From the NCBI GenBank assembly GCA_019911965.1, contig JAIOJF010000027.1, positions 44,366-108,365 on the forward strand: a DNA stretch of 64,000 nucleotides, written 5' to 3'. Every line of letters begins with the position of its first letter. Positions within the stretch are counted from its first letter, which is position 1. Position numbers and translations under genes: made by a program. The notes under the pieces are model-generated. The model ran no database searches and was not told where the DNA came from. It saw nothing but the letters and a program-made list of their open reading frames with translations. The stretch is from Paracoccaceae bacterium. GTDB lineage: Bacteria; Pseudomonadota; Alphaproteobacteria; Rhodobacterales; Rhodobacteraceae. Of this stretch, positions 19,406-29,130 are shown piece by piece.

Positions 19406-22200
19406 TGCGCCATCGCGCCTTCGACGCCGCGTTCGATTGCCTCGCGCAACTTGCGCTCCAGCGCGTCGCGCCGGGATTTGGTATGCAGCTTCAGGCCGAA
19501 CATGTCCTTGACGTAGAACACATCCACCGCCTGCACCCCGTAAGTGGCGATCACCGCCGAGGCGATGTAGACATTGTTGGCCGAGATGGTCCGGGTCAGA
19601 TCATACAGAAGGCCGGGGCGGTCGCGGGTATCGACCTCGATTATGGTGTAGATTTCCGAGCCTTCATTGTCGAAGGTGATCTCGGTTGGCACGATGAAAT
19701 CACGCTCGCGTTTCTTGATCCGGTCACGGTCGCGCAGGGCTTCGCGGGCCACCACCTCGCCCCTCAGGGCCTTGTTGACCATGGCCGACAGCCGCTTCAG
19801 GCGCGATTGCTCGTAAGGTTTGCCGGTGACATCCTGCACCCAGAAGACCGGCGTGGCGAAGCCATCGGACGAGGTATAGGTCTTGGCGTCCACCACGTTC
19901 GCGCCCACCAGCGCCAGCGCCCCCGCCAGCCGCGAGAAGATGCCGGGATGATCGGCCAGCGCGAAACAGACCCGCGTGGCGTCGCGGTCGGCATCCGGCT
20001 TGAAATCCGAGCGGATTTCATCTTCGCCCAATCCCTTTAGCAATTCCGCGAAAACCGCGTGGGTTTCGGTATCCAGCCCCTGCCAGTAAGGCTGGTAATG
20101 CCGCGCCGCCTCGGCCTCCAGTGCCGATTGGTCCCAGTCCGGAAGTGCGCGGAACAGGGCTGCTTTCGCCTCATCTACCCGGCGGGTCTGCGAGGCTTCG
20201 TCCACCCCGCTGGTCAGGGCCGAACGGGTGGCATGGTACAGGTCGCGCAAAAGCTGCGCCTTCCAGTTGTTCCAGGTGCCGGGGCCGACGCCCATGATAT
20301 CGCAGACCGTCAGCACCGTCAGCAGCTTCAGCCGGGTGCGGCTGCCGACGGTTTCGGCAAATTGCCGGACGGTGCGGGGATCGGTCAGGTCGCGTTTCTG
20401 CGCCACGTCCGACATCAGCAGGTGATTGCGCACAAGCCATTCCACCGTGTCGCATTCCGCCGGGTCCAGCCCCAGCCTCGGGCAAAGCTCGCGGGCAATC
20501 TCGGCCCCCTTGATCGAGTGGTCTTCCTTGCGGCCCTTGGCAATGTCATGCAGCAGCACCGCGACAAACAGCACCTGCCGGTTGACACCCTTTTTCAGGA
20601 TACCGCTGGCGACCGGCAGATCCTCGACCAACTCGCCATGTTCAATCCGGCTCAGTACCGAGACGCATTGGATCGTGTGTTCGTCCACCGTGTAGTGGTG
20701 GTACATGTTGAACTGCATCATCGCCACGATTTTCTGGAAATCCGGGATGAAGGCCCCCAGCACGCCCAGTTCGTTCATCCGCCGCAAGCCGCGTTCGGGG
20801 TTGCCGAAGTCCAGCAGGATATCGAGGAAGATGCGGTTGGCCTCGGGGCTAGCGCGCATGTCGTCGTCGATCCGGTGCAGGTTGGCCGAGACCAGCCGCA
20901 TCACGTCGGGATGCAAGAGATAACCCGTGCGCAGTCCTTCCTTGAACACCCGCAGCAGGTTCAGCGGATCGGCCAGGAACGCCTCGCGGCTGGCGATGTT
21001 CAGACGGCCCTGATCGCGCTTGTAGCCCGGCGACAGACGCGTGCGCAGCCGGCGCCCGGCGGAGCTGAGCAATTCGCCGACACGCGGCTGGCGCTTGACA
21101 TGCTGGGCCTCCAGCCCGGTCAGGAAGATGCGGGTCAACTCGCCGACCTGGGTAGCGTGGCGGAAGTAATCCTGCATGAAATGCTCGACCGCGCGGCGGC
21201 CGCCTGAATCCTCGTAACCAAGGATACGGGCAATCTCGACCTGGGCATCGAAGGTCATCTGTTCGCTCGCGCGTCTGGCGATCAGGTGCAGATGGCAGCG
21301 CACCGTCCACAGGAAATTCTCGGCCCGCGCGAAGATCGCGTACTCGGCTTCGGAAAACATGCCAAGCGCCACCAGTTCGCGCGAGGAATGTGCCCGGTGC
21401 AGGTATTTGGCGATCCAGAACAGCGATTGCAGGTCGCGCAGCCCGCCCTTGCCTTCCTTGACATTGGGCTCGACCATGTAGCGCTGGCCGCCCTGCTTCT
21501 TGTGGCGTTCGGCGCGCTCAACCAGTTTGGCCTCGACAAATTCCGGGCCTGTGCCCTTGAACAGATCGTTCCACAGGCGCTTGTCGAAATCCGCCGCCAG
21601 ATCGCCATCGCCGCCGAGATAGCGCGATTCCAGCAAGGCGGTGCGGATGGTGAAGTCCTCTTTGCCAAGGCGCAGGCAATCCGCCACGGTCCGGGTGGCA
21701 TGGCCGATTTTCAGGCGCATGTCCCAGAACATGTACAGCATGGTCTCGACCACAGCTTCCGCCCATTCGGTGCGCCGGAACGGGATCAGGAACAACAGGT
21801 CGATATCGGAATAGGGCGCCATTTCCGCCCGGCCATAGCCGCCGACCGCCATCACGCCCAGCCGCTCCGCGCGGGTCGGGTTTTCCAGCGGATGAATATA
21901 AGTCGTCGCCACCCGCAGGATTTCCGCCACCAGACGGTCTGTCAGCCAGGTATAGGAGGTTGTCGCCGCGCGGGTTGCGCGCGGGGCGGCGCGGTAGGCG
22001 GTGCCGATGGCCTGAAACCCATGATCGTAAGCTTTTCCCAGATGTGCCACGGCACGGGCGCGCATGTCCCGAGGGTCGTTGAGGTCCGCCAGATCGGCAT
22101 CAATCGCCGCCGCAACCGCGTCGGCATCGAAGATCACCGCAGCATCCAGGATCAGGTCGCTGCTGGCCGGTGCAATGCTGTCTGCCACATCCGCACCCAA
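19402..22200 (-). CDS. glnD: [Protein-PII] uridylyltransferase / uridylyl-removing enzyme
   Basis: Nitrogen sensor that adds or removes UMP on PII (GlnB/GlnK) in response to glutamine. It has 932 residues, near the usual length. The nucleotidyltransferase domain has the GGYGRAEMAPYSDID motif at residues 120-134 with catalytic aspartates. The HD hydrolase domain is marked by LLHDIAKGRKEDHS around residue 545. Two ACT domains occupy roughly the last 200 residues (ADHPGIFSRLAGAL and TRDRPGLLYDLTRTIS). The start is TTG at 22200, supported by an AAGGAGG ribosome-binding site at proper spacing. It lies 17 bases after the PBP-activator gene. Confidence 0.96.
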   Translation of the reverse strand: MGADVADSIAPASSDLILDAAVIFDADAVAAAIDADLADLNDPRDMRARAVAHLGKAYDHGFQAIGTAYRAAPRATRAATTSYTWLTDRLVAEILRVATTYIHPLENPTRAERLGVMAVGGYGRAEMAPYSDIDLLFLIPFRRTEWAEAVVETMLYMFWDMRLKIGHATRTVADCLRLGKEDFTIRTALLESRYLGGDGDLAADFDKRLWNDLFKGTGPEFVEAKLVERAERHKKQGGQRYMVEPNVKEGKGGLRDLQSLFWIAKYLHRAHSSRELVALGMFSEAEYAIFARAENFLWTVRCHLHLIARRASEQMTFDAQVEIARILGYEDSGGRRAVEHFMQDYFRHATQVGELTRIFLTGLEAQHVKRQPRVGELLSSAGRRLRTRLSPGYKRDQGRLNIASREAFLADPLNLLRVFKEGLRTGYLLHPDVMRLVSANLHRIDDDMRASPEANRIFLDILLDFGNPERGLRRMNELGVLGAFIPDFQKIVAMMQFNMYHHYTVDEHTIQCVSVLSRIEHGELVEDLPVASGILKKGVNRQVLFVAVLLHDIAKGRKEDHSIKGAEIARELCPRLGLDPAECDTVEWLVRNHLLMSDVAQKRDLTDPRTVRQFAETVGSRTRLKLLTVLTVCDIMGVGPGTWNNWKAQLLRDLYHATRSALTSGVDEASQTRRVDEAKAALFRALPDWDQSALEAEAARHYQPYWQGLDTETHAVFAELLKGLGEDEIRSDFKPDADRDATRVCFALADHPGIFSRLAGALALVGANVVDAKTYTSSDGFATPVFWVQDVTGKPYEQSRLKRLSAMVNKALRGEVVAREALRDRDRIKKRERDFIVPTEITFDNEGSEIYTIIEVDTRDRPGLLYDLTRTISANNVYIASAVIATYGVQAVDVFYVKDMFGLKLHTKSRRDALERKLREAIERGVEGAMAQ

Positions 22201-22217
22201 CGCCCGGCCTCCTTTTG

Positions 22218-23390
22218 TCAGAGTCCGAGCCCCCCGAAGCTGCGCGGTGCCGGATCGATCACCACCGGCTTGTTGTCCTGGATTTCCACCACCGCCATCG
22301 CGCGTTCGATGGTGCCGTCGCTTTGCAGGCGGAACACCCCGTTGACGCCGGCAAAGCCGGATCGCTGGGTCAGGTTCTCGCGCGACAATGTGTCGGACTG
22401 GCCCTTGGCCACCAGCGCCCCGATCGCCGCGACGCCATCATAGGCAATACCGGCCAGCGGATGCGGCTGGCCACCATAGGCAGCGGCATAGCGGTCATTG
22501 AAACTGCCGGTCAGCGACGGATCGGGCAGCGCGAACCAGCCCCCCTGCAAACCGCTCAACGAAAGGGTCTGGGTCGGAATGTCCCAGCGCGTCAGGCCCA
22601 TGAACTTGATCTCGGCCGGGTCAACGCCGTTTTCCGGCAGAAGCTGTGCCAGGATCGGCAGGGCACCCGCCGTGTCGGAGGTGAAGAAGATGGTATCGGT
22701 GCCGGTGTCACGCACCTGTTTGGAGATGCCGCGCACCGCCTCGATCACGCCTTGTTGCGAAAACTCATAGGACGCCGCGCCGGTCTGGGTGGCCCCGGCC
22801 AGACGGATCGCACCTTCAACCGCCTTGCGACCGGCCTCGCCGGCCAGATTGCTGGCATGGACCACCAGCACCTTGCCGCGCCCGCGCGATACCGCATAGC
22901 TGACCAGCCGGTTCGCGGTATTGGCGAAAGTATGGCCCAGCACGAAGACATTGCCGCCCGCGATCTCGGTATTGTTGGAGAAACTCAATACACTGATGCC
23001 ACGATCCGCCACCGCGGCCCCGGCGGCATTGGCTTCATTGGCAAATACCGGCCCGAGGATGACCTTGGCCCCTTCATTTGCCGCCTTGCGGGCGGCATCG
23101 GCGGCCCCGGCTTCGGTGCCGGTGGTGTTGTAGATGCGCAGATCTATCTGCACCTCGCCCAGATCGCTGACCGCCAGTTGCGCGGCGTTCTGCAGGCTGG
23201 TCGCCAGCACGTCGTTATTGGGATCGCCCGAACCGTAAGGCAGCAACAGCGCCACCGGCACCGGGGCTTTGGTGTTGACCACCGGTCCGGCACCGCCGAG
23301 GTCCATCTGGCAGGCCGCCAGTACCATCAGCATCAGCGTCGCGGCCAAGGCGCGAAGCGGGCCGAAACCCTTTGCGAACAGGCGGGTCAT
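22218..23390 (-). CDS. Penicillin-binding protein activator (LpoA-like lipoprotein)
   Basis: A lipoprotein of 390 residues with a signal peptide ending in the lipobox LAAC (Cys near residue 26), followed by a periplasmic-binding-protein fold of the LpoA C-terminal/Leu-binding type. PVPVALLLPYGSGDPN opens the fold, and GPVFANEANAAGAAVADRGISVLSFSN and FTSDTAGALPILAQLL follow. It lacks the TPR-like N-terminal domain of E. coli LpoA. The annotated role, activating PBP1A, is inferred from homology. It is divergent from rsmI with about 100 bases between, the same context in which LpoA and RsmI are linked in gammaproteobacteria. ATG at 23390 chosen for the signal peptide. Confidence 0.85.
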   Translation of the reverse strand: MTRLFAKGFGPLRALAATLMLMVLAACQMDLGGAGPVVNTKAPVPVALLLPYGSGDPNNDVLATSLQNAAQLAVSDLGEVQIDLRIYNTTGTEAGAADAARKAANEGAKVILGPVFANEANAAGAAVADRGISVLSFSNNTEIAGGNVFVLGHTFANTANRLVSYAVSRGRGKVLVVHASNLAGEAGRKAVEGAIRLAGATQTGAASYEFSQQGVIEAVRGISKQVRDTGTDTIFFTSDTAGALPILAQLLPENGVDPAEIKFMGLTRWDIPTQTLSLSGLQGGWFALPDPSLTGSFNDRYAAAYGGQPHPLAGIAYDGVAAIGALVAKGQSDTLSRENLTQRSGFAGVNGVFRLQSDGTIERAMAVVEIQDNKPVVIDPAPRSFGGLGL

Positions 23391-23492
23391 GGTGCGGGCT
23401 CCTAAATGTCTGGTCAGCCGCAAGGCAGATGTGCGAAAACTAAAGAAAACCACCGGGCAAGTAAACGTCCCGCAGCCAATCGGAACGAATTG

Positions 23493-24374
23493 TTGACGGA
23501 CAGACCCCAATCCTTGGACTCCGCCCTGTATTTTGTCGCAACCCCGATCGGAACAGCGCGAGATATCACGCTGAGGGCGCTCGATATCCTGGCGACGGCG
23601 GATATCCTGGCCGCCGAGGATACCCGCAACACGCGGCGGCTGATGGATATTCATGGCATCGCACTGAACGGCAGGCCGCTGATCGCCTATCACGATCACA
23701 ACGGCCCGGCGCAGCGTCCAAGGCTGATCCGGGCCTTGCACGAGGGGAAATCGGTCGCCTATGTCTCGGATGCCGGCACGCCGCTGATCGCCGATCCGGG
23801 CTTTGCGCTGGCACGTGAAGCGATTGCCAAGGGGCTGGAGGTGCGCACCGCGCCCGGGGCTTCGGCCCTGCTGGCGGCGCTGTCAGTGGCGGGTTTGCCG
23901 ACCGATCAGTTTTTCTTCGCGGGGTTCCTGCCGACGAAATCCAATGCCCGCCGAAATGCCCTGGCGACGTTGCTGGACGTGCCGGGAACGCTGGTATTCT
24001 TTGAAAGCGGTAAACGCATTGGCAAATCATTAGGAAATATGTGCGAGGTTTTTGGCGGGGATCGGCAGGCAGCGGTCTGCCGGGAACTGACGAAACGATT
24101 TGAAGAGGTGCGGCGCGGCACGCTGGGCGATCTTGCTGCAGAATATGACGGTGCATCCCCAAAGGGCGAAATCGTCGTCTTGGTCGGACCAGCCCCGGAA
24201 CGCGCGGCCGATCCGGGCGCACTGGATCAGGCGCTGACGGCGGCATTGCAGGGTGAAGCCAGCCTGCGCGACGCGGTGGATCAGGTTGCCGCAGCACTTG
24301 GTCTGCCCCGCAAGGCGGTCTATGCAAGGGCTCTTGAAATGGGCAGGGATACGGAAAAGGGTAAAGAACGATGA
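23493..24374 (+). CDS. rsmI: 16S rRNA (cytidine(1402)-2'-O)-methyltransferase
   Basis: SAM-dependent tetrapyrrole-methylase-fold enzyme that 2'-O-methylates C1402 of 16S rRNA. It has 293 residues with the diagnostic LYFVATPIGTARDITLRAL near the N-terminus, AAEDTRNTRRLM, SDAGTPLIADPG and APGASALLAALSVAGLP. The C-terminal helical tail (LGLPRKAVYARALEM) is present. No ATG exists near the fold start; TTG at 23493 has a GGAA site 7 bases upstream, and TTG at 23490 is the alternative. Stop overlaps yraN by 4 bases. Confidence 0.94.
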   Translation: MTDRPQSLDSALYFVATPIGTARDITLRALDILATADILAAEDTRNTRRLMDIHGIALNGRPLIAYHDHNGPAQRPRLIRALHEGKSVAYVSDAGTPLIADPGFALAREAIAKGLEVRTAPGASALLAALSVAGLPTDQFFFAGFLPTKSNARRNALATLLDVPGTLVFFESGKRIGKSLGNMCEVFGGDRQAAVCRELTKRFEEVRRGTLGDLAAEYDGASPKGEIVVLVGPAPERAADPGALDQALTAALQGEASLRDAVDQVAAALGLPRKAVYARALEMGRDTEKGKER

Positions 24375-24724
24375 GCGGTGCAGTTTCCTATCACAGCGGC
24401 CTTGCGGCAGAATCTGCCGTTGCCGGGCAGTATGCGGCACAGGGCTACGATATCGCGGCGCGGCGCTGGCGATCGAAAGCCGGTGAAATTGATCTGATCG
24501 CCCGCAAGGATGGCAATGTCATCTTCATCGAAGTGAAGAAAAGCCGCAGTTTCGATGCGGCGGCCAATATGCTGGGCGCGCGCCAGATCGCCCGGCTGTA
24601 TGATTCGGCGTCGATCTTCCTGGAAGGCGAACCGAAAGGCCAGCTCAGCCCCGCGCGATTCGATGTGGCGCTGGTGGATGGTACTGGCGCGATCAGCATA
24701 TTGGAAAACGCGCTTATGGCCTGA
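24371..24724 (+). CDS. YraN/UPF0102 family endonuclease-like protein
   Basis: A 117-residue protein of the restriction-endonuclease-like fold related to archaeal Holliday-junction resolvases. The presumed active-site residues are visible as GEIDLIARKDGNVIFIEVKKS (E, D, then ExK). The in vivo role of the family is not settled. ATG at 24371 sits in an ATGA overlap with rsmI, the usual neighbour of this gene in proteobacteria. Confidence 0.9.
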   Translation: MSGAVSYHSGLAAESAVAGQYAAQGYDIAARRWRSKAGEIDLIARKDGNVIFIEVKKSRSFDAAANMLGARQIARLYDSASIFLEGEPKGQLSPARFDVALVDGTGAISILENALMA

Positions 24725-24802
24725 CGAACACCTTGGCAGTTGCAACCTCTGCGCTGATCGCTCAGACAGGTGGCAAGGAAACCTTGCCGGGGAATACCAG
24801 CC

Positions 24803-25750
24803 GTGAGCCTGAAAATCGCCTTCCAGATGGACCCGATTGCGGGCATCAATATCAATGCCGACAGCACGTTTCGCATCGCCGAAGAGGCAGAGGCGCGGGG
24901 CCATTCCCTGTTCTACTACACCCCTGACAAGCTCGCCTATCAGGAAGGCAGGGTCACCGCACGCGGCTGGCCTTTGAATGTGCGCCGCGAGACCGGCAAC
25001 CATTTCAGCCTAGGCGAATATCAGGAGATCGACCTGGCGACGCAGGATGTGGTCTGGCTGCGGCAGGACCCGCCATTCGACATGGGCTATATCACCACCA
25101 CCCACATCCTTGAGATGATCCACCCCAAGACGCTGGTTGTGAACGATCCGAAATGGGTCAGGAACTACCCCGAGAAACTGCTGGTGCTGCAATTTCCCGA
25201 CCTCACACCACCGACCACGATCGCCCGCGATCTGGAAACGCTGAAGGAATTCAAGGCGCGGCATGGCGACATCATCCTGAAGCCGCTTTACGGCAATGGC
25301 GGGGCCGGTGTGTTCCGGCTGGACCCCAACGACCGCAACCTGAATTCGCTGCATGAGTTGTTCACCGGCATCAACCGCGAACCGCTGATCGCGCAGGTCT
25401 TCCTGCATGACGTGGCGCAGGGCGACAAGCGGGTGATTCTGGTGGACGGCGAGCCGGTCGGCGCGATCAACCGGGTGCCGGCAAAGGGCGAGACCCGCTC
25501 GAACATGCATGTCGGCGGACGGCCGGAAAAGGTGGCCCTGACTGAACGTGACCGCGAGATTTGCGCCCGCATCGGGCCGCTCTTGCGCGAGAAGGGGCAG
25601 ATTTTCGTCGGCATCGACGTGATCGGCGGCAACCTGACCGAGATCAACGTCACCTCGCCGACCGGTATTCAGGAGCTGGAACGCTTCGACGGCATCAATG
25701 TCGCCGCCAGGATCTGGGACGCCATCGAACGCCGGCGCGCATCGGCATGA
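24803..25750 (+). CDS. gshB: Glutathione synthase
   Basis: Joins gamma-glutamylcysteine and glycine with ATP to make glutathione. It has 315 residues, an ATP-grasp enzyme. Motifs are [19 protein letters not shown] at the N-terminus, [14 protein letters not shown], and the ATP-grasp lysine region [42 protein letters not shown] with the metal-binding E/N residues follows. Start is GTG at 24803 with a GGGGA site; E. coli GshB aligns from the same point. The 78 bases before it lack a strong terminator, so it probably belongs to the rsmI-yraN transcript. Confidence 0.96.
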   Translation: MSLKIAFQMDPIAGININADSTFRIAEEAEARGHSLFYYTPDKLAYQEGRVTARGWPLNVRRETGNHFSLGEYQEIDLATQDVVWLRQDPPFDMGYITTTHILEMIHPKTLVVNDPKWVRNYPEKLLVLQFPDLTPPTTIARDLETLKEFKARHGDIILKPLYGNGGAGVFRLDPNDRNLNSLHELFTGINREPLIAQVFLHDVAQGDKRVILVDGEPVGAINRVPAKGETRSNMHVGGRPEKVALTERDREICARIGPLLREKGQIFVGIDVIGGNLTEINVTSPTGIQELERFDGINVAARIWDAIERRRASA

Positions 25751-26676
25751 GCCTCCGGCGCGACATCCTGAACCGCGCACTCCGGCTGTTCGAGCGCCGC
25801 TCGCTGGCGCGGATGAAGACGCCGGTTGAGGCAAGGCGCAGTTTTGAATGGAAGGCGCGGCTCTGGTTTCACGCACCGCGCGGCTCGGTCTTTGCGGAAA
25901 CATCGCTGGCTGCCGAAACCCGCGCGATACCGGCATTGTCGGTCCTCGGGAAGGGGGCGGAAAGCGACGCACTGATCCTCTATTTCCACGGCGGCGGCTA
26001 TTTCTTCGGATCGCCGCGCACCCATCGCGCGATGCTGGCGCGGATATCGCGGTTATCCGGTCTGCCCGCGTTGCTGCCGGATTACCGCAAGGCACCGGAA
26101 CACGCCTGCCCGGCAGCGCTGGAGGACGCGCTGGCCGCCTATCGCGCGGTGCTGGCAACCCGCGATGCGGCAAGAATCGTGATCGGCGGCGATTCTGCCG
26201 GTGGCGGGCTGACACTGGCATTGCTGGCGCGGATCTGCGCCGAGGGCCTGCCGCAACCGGCGCTGACACTGGCCTTGTCGCCCTGGACCGATCTGACCGG
26301 CGCAGGCGACAGCATGACCAGCAATGCCGAAACCGAGACCATGCTGCCACCCGAACGCCTGCATGAGGTGGCGGAATATTACCTGCAAGGACTTGATCCG
26401 ACCGATCCGCGTGCCTCGCCGCTTTTCGCGGATTTCAGCGGTGCCGGGCGGGTGCTGATCACCGCCAGTTCGACCGAGATACTGCTGGATGATGCAAGGC
26501 GGATGGCGGCGGCACTGGCCGGGCAGAATGTCGATGTCACGCTTGTGGTCGAGCCTGACCTGCCGCATGTCTGGCAGTTTTTCGGCGGCCTGATGCCCGA
26601 GGCCGATCATGGGCTTCGGGTGCTGGCACATCACATTGCCGCCGCAATCAGGACCCCGACATCAGCCGGAAACTGA
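25747..26676 (+). CDS. Alpha/beta hydrolase, hormone-sensitive-lipase (HSL) family
   Basis: An esterase of 309 residues. The oxyanion-hole motif HGGGYFFGS is near residue 82, the nucleophile elbow [10 protein letters not shown] near residue 148, an acidic residue in the expected position ([10 protein letters not shown]), and the catalytic His in DLPHVWQFF. The order matches HSL/group IV carboxylesterases. Substrate unknown. The ATG overlaps the gshB stop (ATGA). The 3' end overlaps the convergent comM/yifB gene by 29 bases. Confidence 0.9.
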   Translation: MSLRRDILNRALRLFERRSLARMKTPVEARRSFEWKARLWFHAPRGSVFAETSLAAETRAIPALSVLGKGAESDALILYFHGGGYFFGSPRTHRAMLARISRLSGLPALLPDYRKAPEHACPAALEDALAAYRAVLATRDAARIVIGGDSAGGGLTLALLARICAEGLPQPALTLALSPWTDLTGAGDSMTSNAETETMLPPERLHEVAEYYLQGLDPTDPRASPLFADFSGAGRVLITASSTEILLDDARRMAAALAGQNVDVTLVVEPDLPHVWQFFGGLMPEADHGLRVLAHHIAAAIRTPTSAGN

Positions 26677-28156
26677 GCGCCTCGGCAATATGGCCGCGCT
26701 GGATATTCGTATCGCCGTCAAGATCGGCGATGGTCCGCGCCACCCGCAAAACCCGGTGATAGCCGCGCGCGGTCAGATGAAAGCGATCGGCGGCCTGGGC
26801 CAGCAACGCGGCCCCTTCGGCATCCGGGGTGGCAATGCTTTCCAGCAACTCGCCTTCGGCATCGGCGTTCACGCGGTGGCCGTCATGGTCGGCGAACCGG
26901 GCCGCCTGTACCCCGCGTGCCGCCGCAACCCGAGCCGCCACAACGTCCGAGGCATCGCCGCTATCGGGCAGCGACAGGTCCTGCAAGGTTACCGGCGGCA
27001 CTTCCAGCCTGAGGTCGAACCGGTCCATCAGGGGCCCGGAAATCCGGCCCATGTAATCGTCACCGCAATTGGGCGCACGGTTGCAGGCGCGGGCCGGGTC
27101 GGCCAGATAACCACAGCGGCAGGGATTGGCGGCGGCGACCAGCAGGAACCGGCAGGGATAGCGGATATGGGCATTGGCGCGGGCGACCACCACGTCGCCG
27201 GTCTCGATCGGCTGGCGCAGGGTTTCAAGCACGGTGCGGGGAAATTCCGGCAGCTCGTCCAGGAACAGCACACCGTGATGCGCCAGCGAGATTTCCCCGG
27301 GTTTTGCGCCACGCCCGCCGCCGACAATCGCCGCCATCGAGGCGGTGTGATGCGGCGTGCGAAACGGCCGTACCCGGGAAATGCCGCCCTCATCCAGCAG
27401 GCCGGCCAGCGAATGGATCATCGAGGTTTCCAGCGCCTCTTCCGGTGACAGGGGCGGCAGAATGCCCGGCATCCGGGCCGCCAGCATGGACTTGCCGGAA
27501 CCCGGCGAGCCGATCATCAGCAGGTGATGACGCCCGGCAGCGGCGATTTCCAGCGCCCGCTTGGCACGTTCCTGGCCTTTGACGTCGCGCAGATCGCGGC
27601 AAGTGGCGCTGGCCGTCACTTCGCCCGGTTCGGCGGGTGCGATCACGGCACGTCCGTTGAAATGGTTGATACAGTCCAGCAGGCTGGCCGGGGCGATCAC
27701 CTCGACCGCACCGACCCAGGCGGCCTCGGCACCGCAGGCTTTCGGGCATACCAGCCGGCAGCCTTCCTCGGCGGCGGTGACAGCGGCAGGCAGGGCACCG
27801 ATCACCGGCACCAGCGAGCCATCGAGCGACAATTCCCCCAGCGCCACGATTTGCGCCACCTCGTCGGCGGGCAGAACGTCGAGCGCGGCCAGAAGCGCCA
27901 ACGCTATCGGCAGATCGAAATGCGAGCCTTCCTTGGGCAGGTCCGCCGGTGACAGGTTGATGGTGATCTTTCGGGCCGGCAGGGCAATCGACAAGGTGGC
28001 AAGCGCCGCCTTCACCCGTTCGCGTGCTTCCGACACCGCCTTGTCGGGCAGGCCGACGATGGAAAACGACGGTAGACCGGCGGTGACGGCGCACTGCACC
28101 TCGACCAGCCGTGCGTCAACGCCCTGAAATGCCACCGTATAGGCCCGCGCGACCAT
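26648..28156 (-). CDS. comM: ComM/YifB family Mg-chelatase-like AAA+ ATPase
   Basis: A 502-residue AAA+ ATPase. The N-terminal Lon-protease-like fold (VEVQCAVTAGLPSFSIVGLPD, with DGSLVPVIGALPA) is followed by the chelatase-type ATPase with Walker A GSPGSGKSM, Walker B GVLFLDELPEF and the C-terminal Mg_chelatase_C domain (RFHLTARGYHRVLRVARTIADL). A four-Cys insert (CRCGY...CNRAPNC) is present, typical of the family. ComM is a helicase that promotes integration of foreign DNA by branch migration during natural transformation. ATG at 28156. Paired TTAAC motifs lie just upstream. Confidence 0.92.
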   Translation of the reverse strand: MVARAYTVAFQGVDARLVEVQCAVTAGLPSFSIVGLPDKAVSEARERVKAALATLSIALPARKITINLSPADLPKEGSHFDLPIALALLAALDVLPADEVAQIVALGELSLDGSLVPVIGALPAAVTAAEEGCRLVCPKACGAEAAWVGAVEVIAPASLLDCINHFNGRAVIAPAEPGEVTASATCRDLRDVKGQERAKRALEIAAAGRHHLLMIGSPGSGKSMLAARMPGILPPLSPEEALETSMIHSLAGLLDEGGISRVRPFRTPHHTASMAAIVGGGRGAKPGEISLAHHGVLFLDELPEFPRTVLETLRQPIETGDVVVARANAHIRYPCRFLLVAAANPCRCGYLADPARACNRAPNCGDDYMGRISGPLMDRFDLRLEVPPVTLQDLSLPDSGDASDVVAARVAAARGVQAARFADHDGHRVNADAEGELLESIATPDAEGAALLAQAADRFHLTARGYHRVLRVARTIADLDGDTNIQRGHIAEALSFRLMSGS

Positions 28157-28173
28157 GAATACCCTCGTGCCGT

Positions 28174-28188
28174 TTAACGAATCTTAAC
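28174..28188 (-). promoter_or_regulatory. Paired TTAAC motifs upstream of comM, CtrA-like
   Basis: On the plus strand, TTAAC at 28174-28178 and TTAAC at 28184-28188 form a direct repeat spaced by 5 bases, 18-32 bases ahead of the comM ATG. The canonical CtrA site is TTAA-N7-TTAA; here the gap between TTAA cores is 6, one base short. CtrA controls competence and gene-transfer-agent uptake genes in Rhodobacterales, which makes the position suggestive. Confidence 0.3.
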
Positions 28189-28199
28189 GGCAACCTGGT

Positions 28200-29072
28200 T
28201 TATTTTTGGTAAATGGCGGCAAATGCCGGCCAGGCCATCGGATCGGCCACGGTCTTGTCGCGGCAGAACGGGTTGCAAAAGCCGAATATCCGGCCATCCA
28301 CCGCCATCAGATCGCTGACCGGGCGACCGGAATAGGGGCATGTCGCGTTTTCGGGCCTGCCGGTATCGACCGCCCTTGCTGCAAGCGGAGCCGGGCCGGG
28401 CCAGGGCATTTCCGGCAGGTCCGGGTCGTATCCCGGCTGAATGAAATTTTCGGCAATCCCCATCGCCCGCCAGCGGCGAAAGGCGGGATTGGCCAGATGC
28501 GCGGCGACATATTCCGCCGCCACCGGCCCGACCGACAGGCGATAGGTGGCAATCCTTGTGGCGACGGGGGCGTAGAACACATCCGCCAGCGACCATGCGC
28601 CAAACAGCCAGGGACCGGCTGCACCAAACCCGGCCCGGGACATCTGCCAGAGCGTTTCGATCCGTTCGACATCGCCCATCACTGCCTTGTCGGCGGTAAA
28701 GCCATCAAACGAACAGCGCAGGTTCATCGTGCAGGCGCTGCGCAGGGCGGTGAAGCCGGAATGCATTTCCGCACTGACCGCGCGCGCCAAGGCACGGGCA
28801 TGCCGGTCCTGTGGCCAGAACGGTATGTCCGGGTGTCGTTCCGCCAGCGTTTCCGCCATCGCCATGCTGTCCCAGACGATATCGCCCTCGGGCGTTTTCA
28901 TCGCGGGCACCAGCCTTGCCGGGGGGAAATCGGCCAGAAGGTCGCGGAAGCCTTCGGTATACATCCGCGCGGTACGCACCCTGACCGGCAGGCCGAAGGT
29001 CTCGAACAACAGCCAGCCGCGCAGCGACCAGCTTGAATAGGTGCGATCCCCGATGGCGAGTTCATAGGTCAT
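28200..29072 (-). CDS. Glutathione S-transferase family protein with C-terminal Cys module
   Basis: A 290-residue protein. The N-terminal thioredoxin-like GST domain (ELAIGDRTYSSWSLRGWLLFE, LVPAMKTPEGDIVWDSMAMAETLAE) and the alpha-helical C-domain (FGAWSLADVFYAPVATRI) span about residues 1-215, which is a whole GST. A further 70 residues follow with CPYSG at 245-249 and CNPFC at 266-270 (Cys245, Cys266, Cys270), resembling a small metal-binding or redox knuckle. Substrate is unknown. The gene stands alone, with AT-rich palindromes upstream. Confidence 0.85.
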   Translation of the reverse strand: MTYELAIGDRTYSSWSLRGWLLFETFGLPVRVRTARMYTEGFRDLLADFPPARLVPAMKTPEGDIVWDSMAMAETLAERHPDIPFWPQDRHARALARAVSAEMHSGFTALRSACTMNLRCSFDGFTADKAVMGDVERIETLWQMSRAGFGAAGPWLFGAWSLADVFYAPVATRIATYRLSVGPVAAEYVAAHLANPAFRRWRAMGIAENFIQPGYDPDLPEMPWPGPAPLAARAVDTGRPENATCPYSGRPVSDLMAVDGRIFGFCNPFCRDKTVADPMAWPAFAAIYQK

Positions 29073-29130
29073 GGCGCGATGCTAGTGAAGTTCTGGCGTT
29101 CGGGCCAGTGCAGACTACAGAGAGGCGGCT

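Noticed and set aside
22170..23405. 411-codon plus-strand frame antisense to the PBP activator
   Set aside because: The minus-strand gene has a lipobox and binding-protein fold; this frame is composition-driven.
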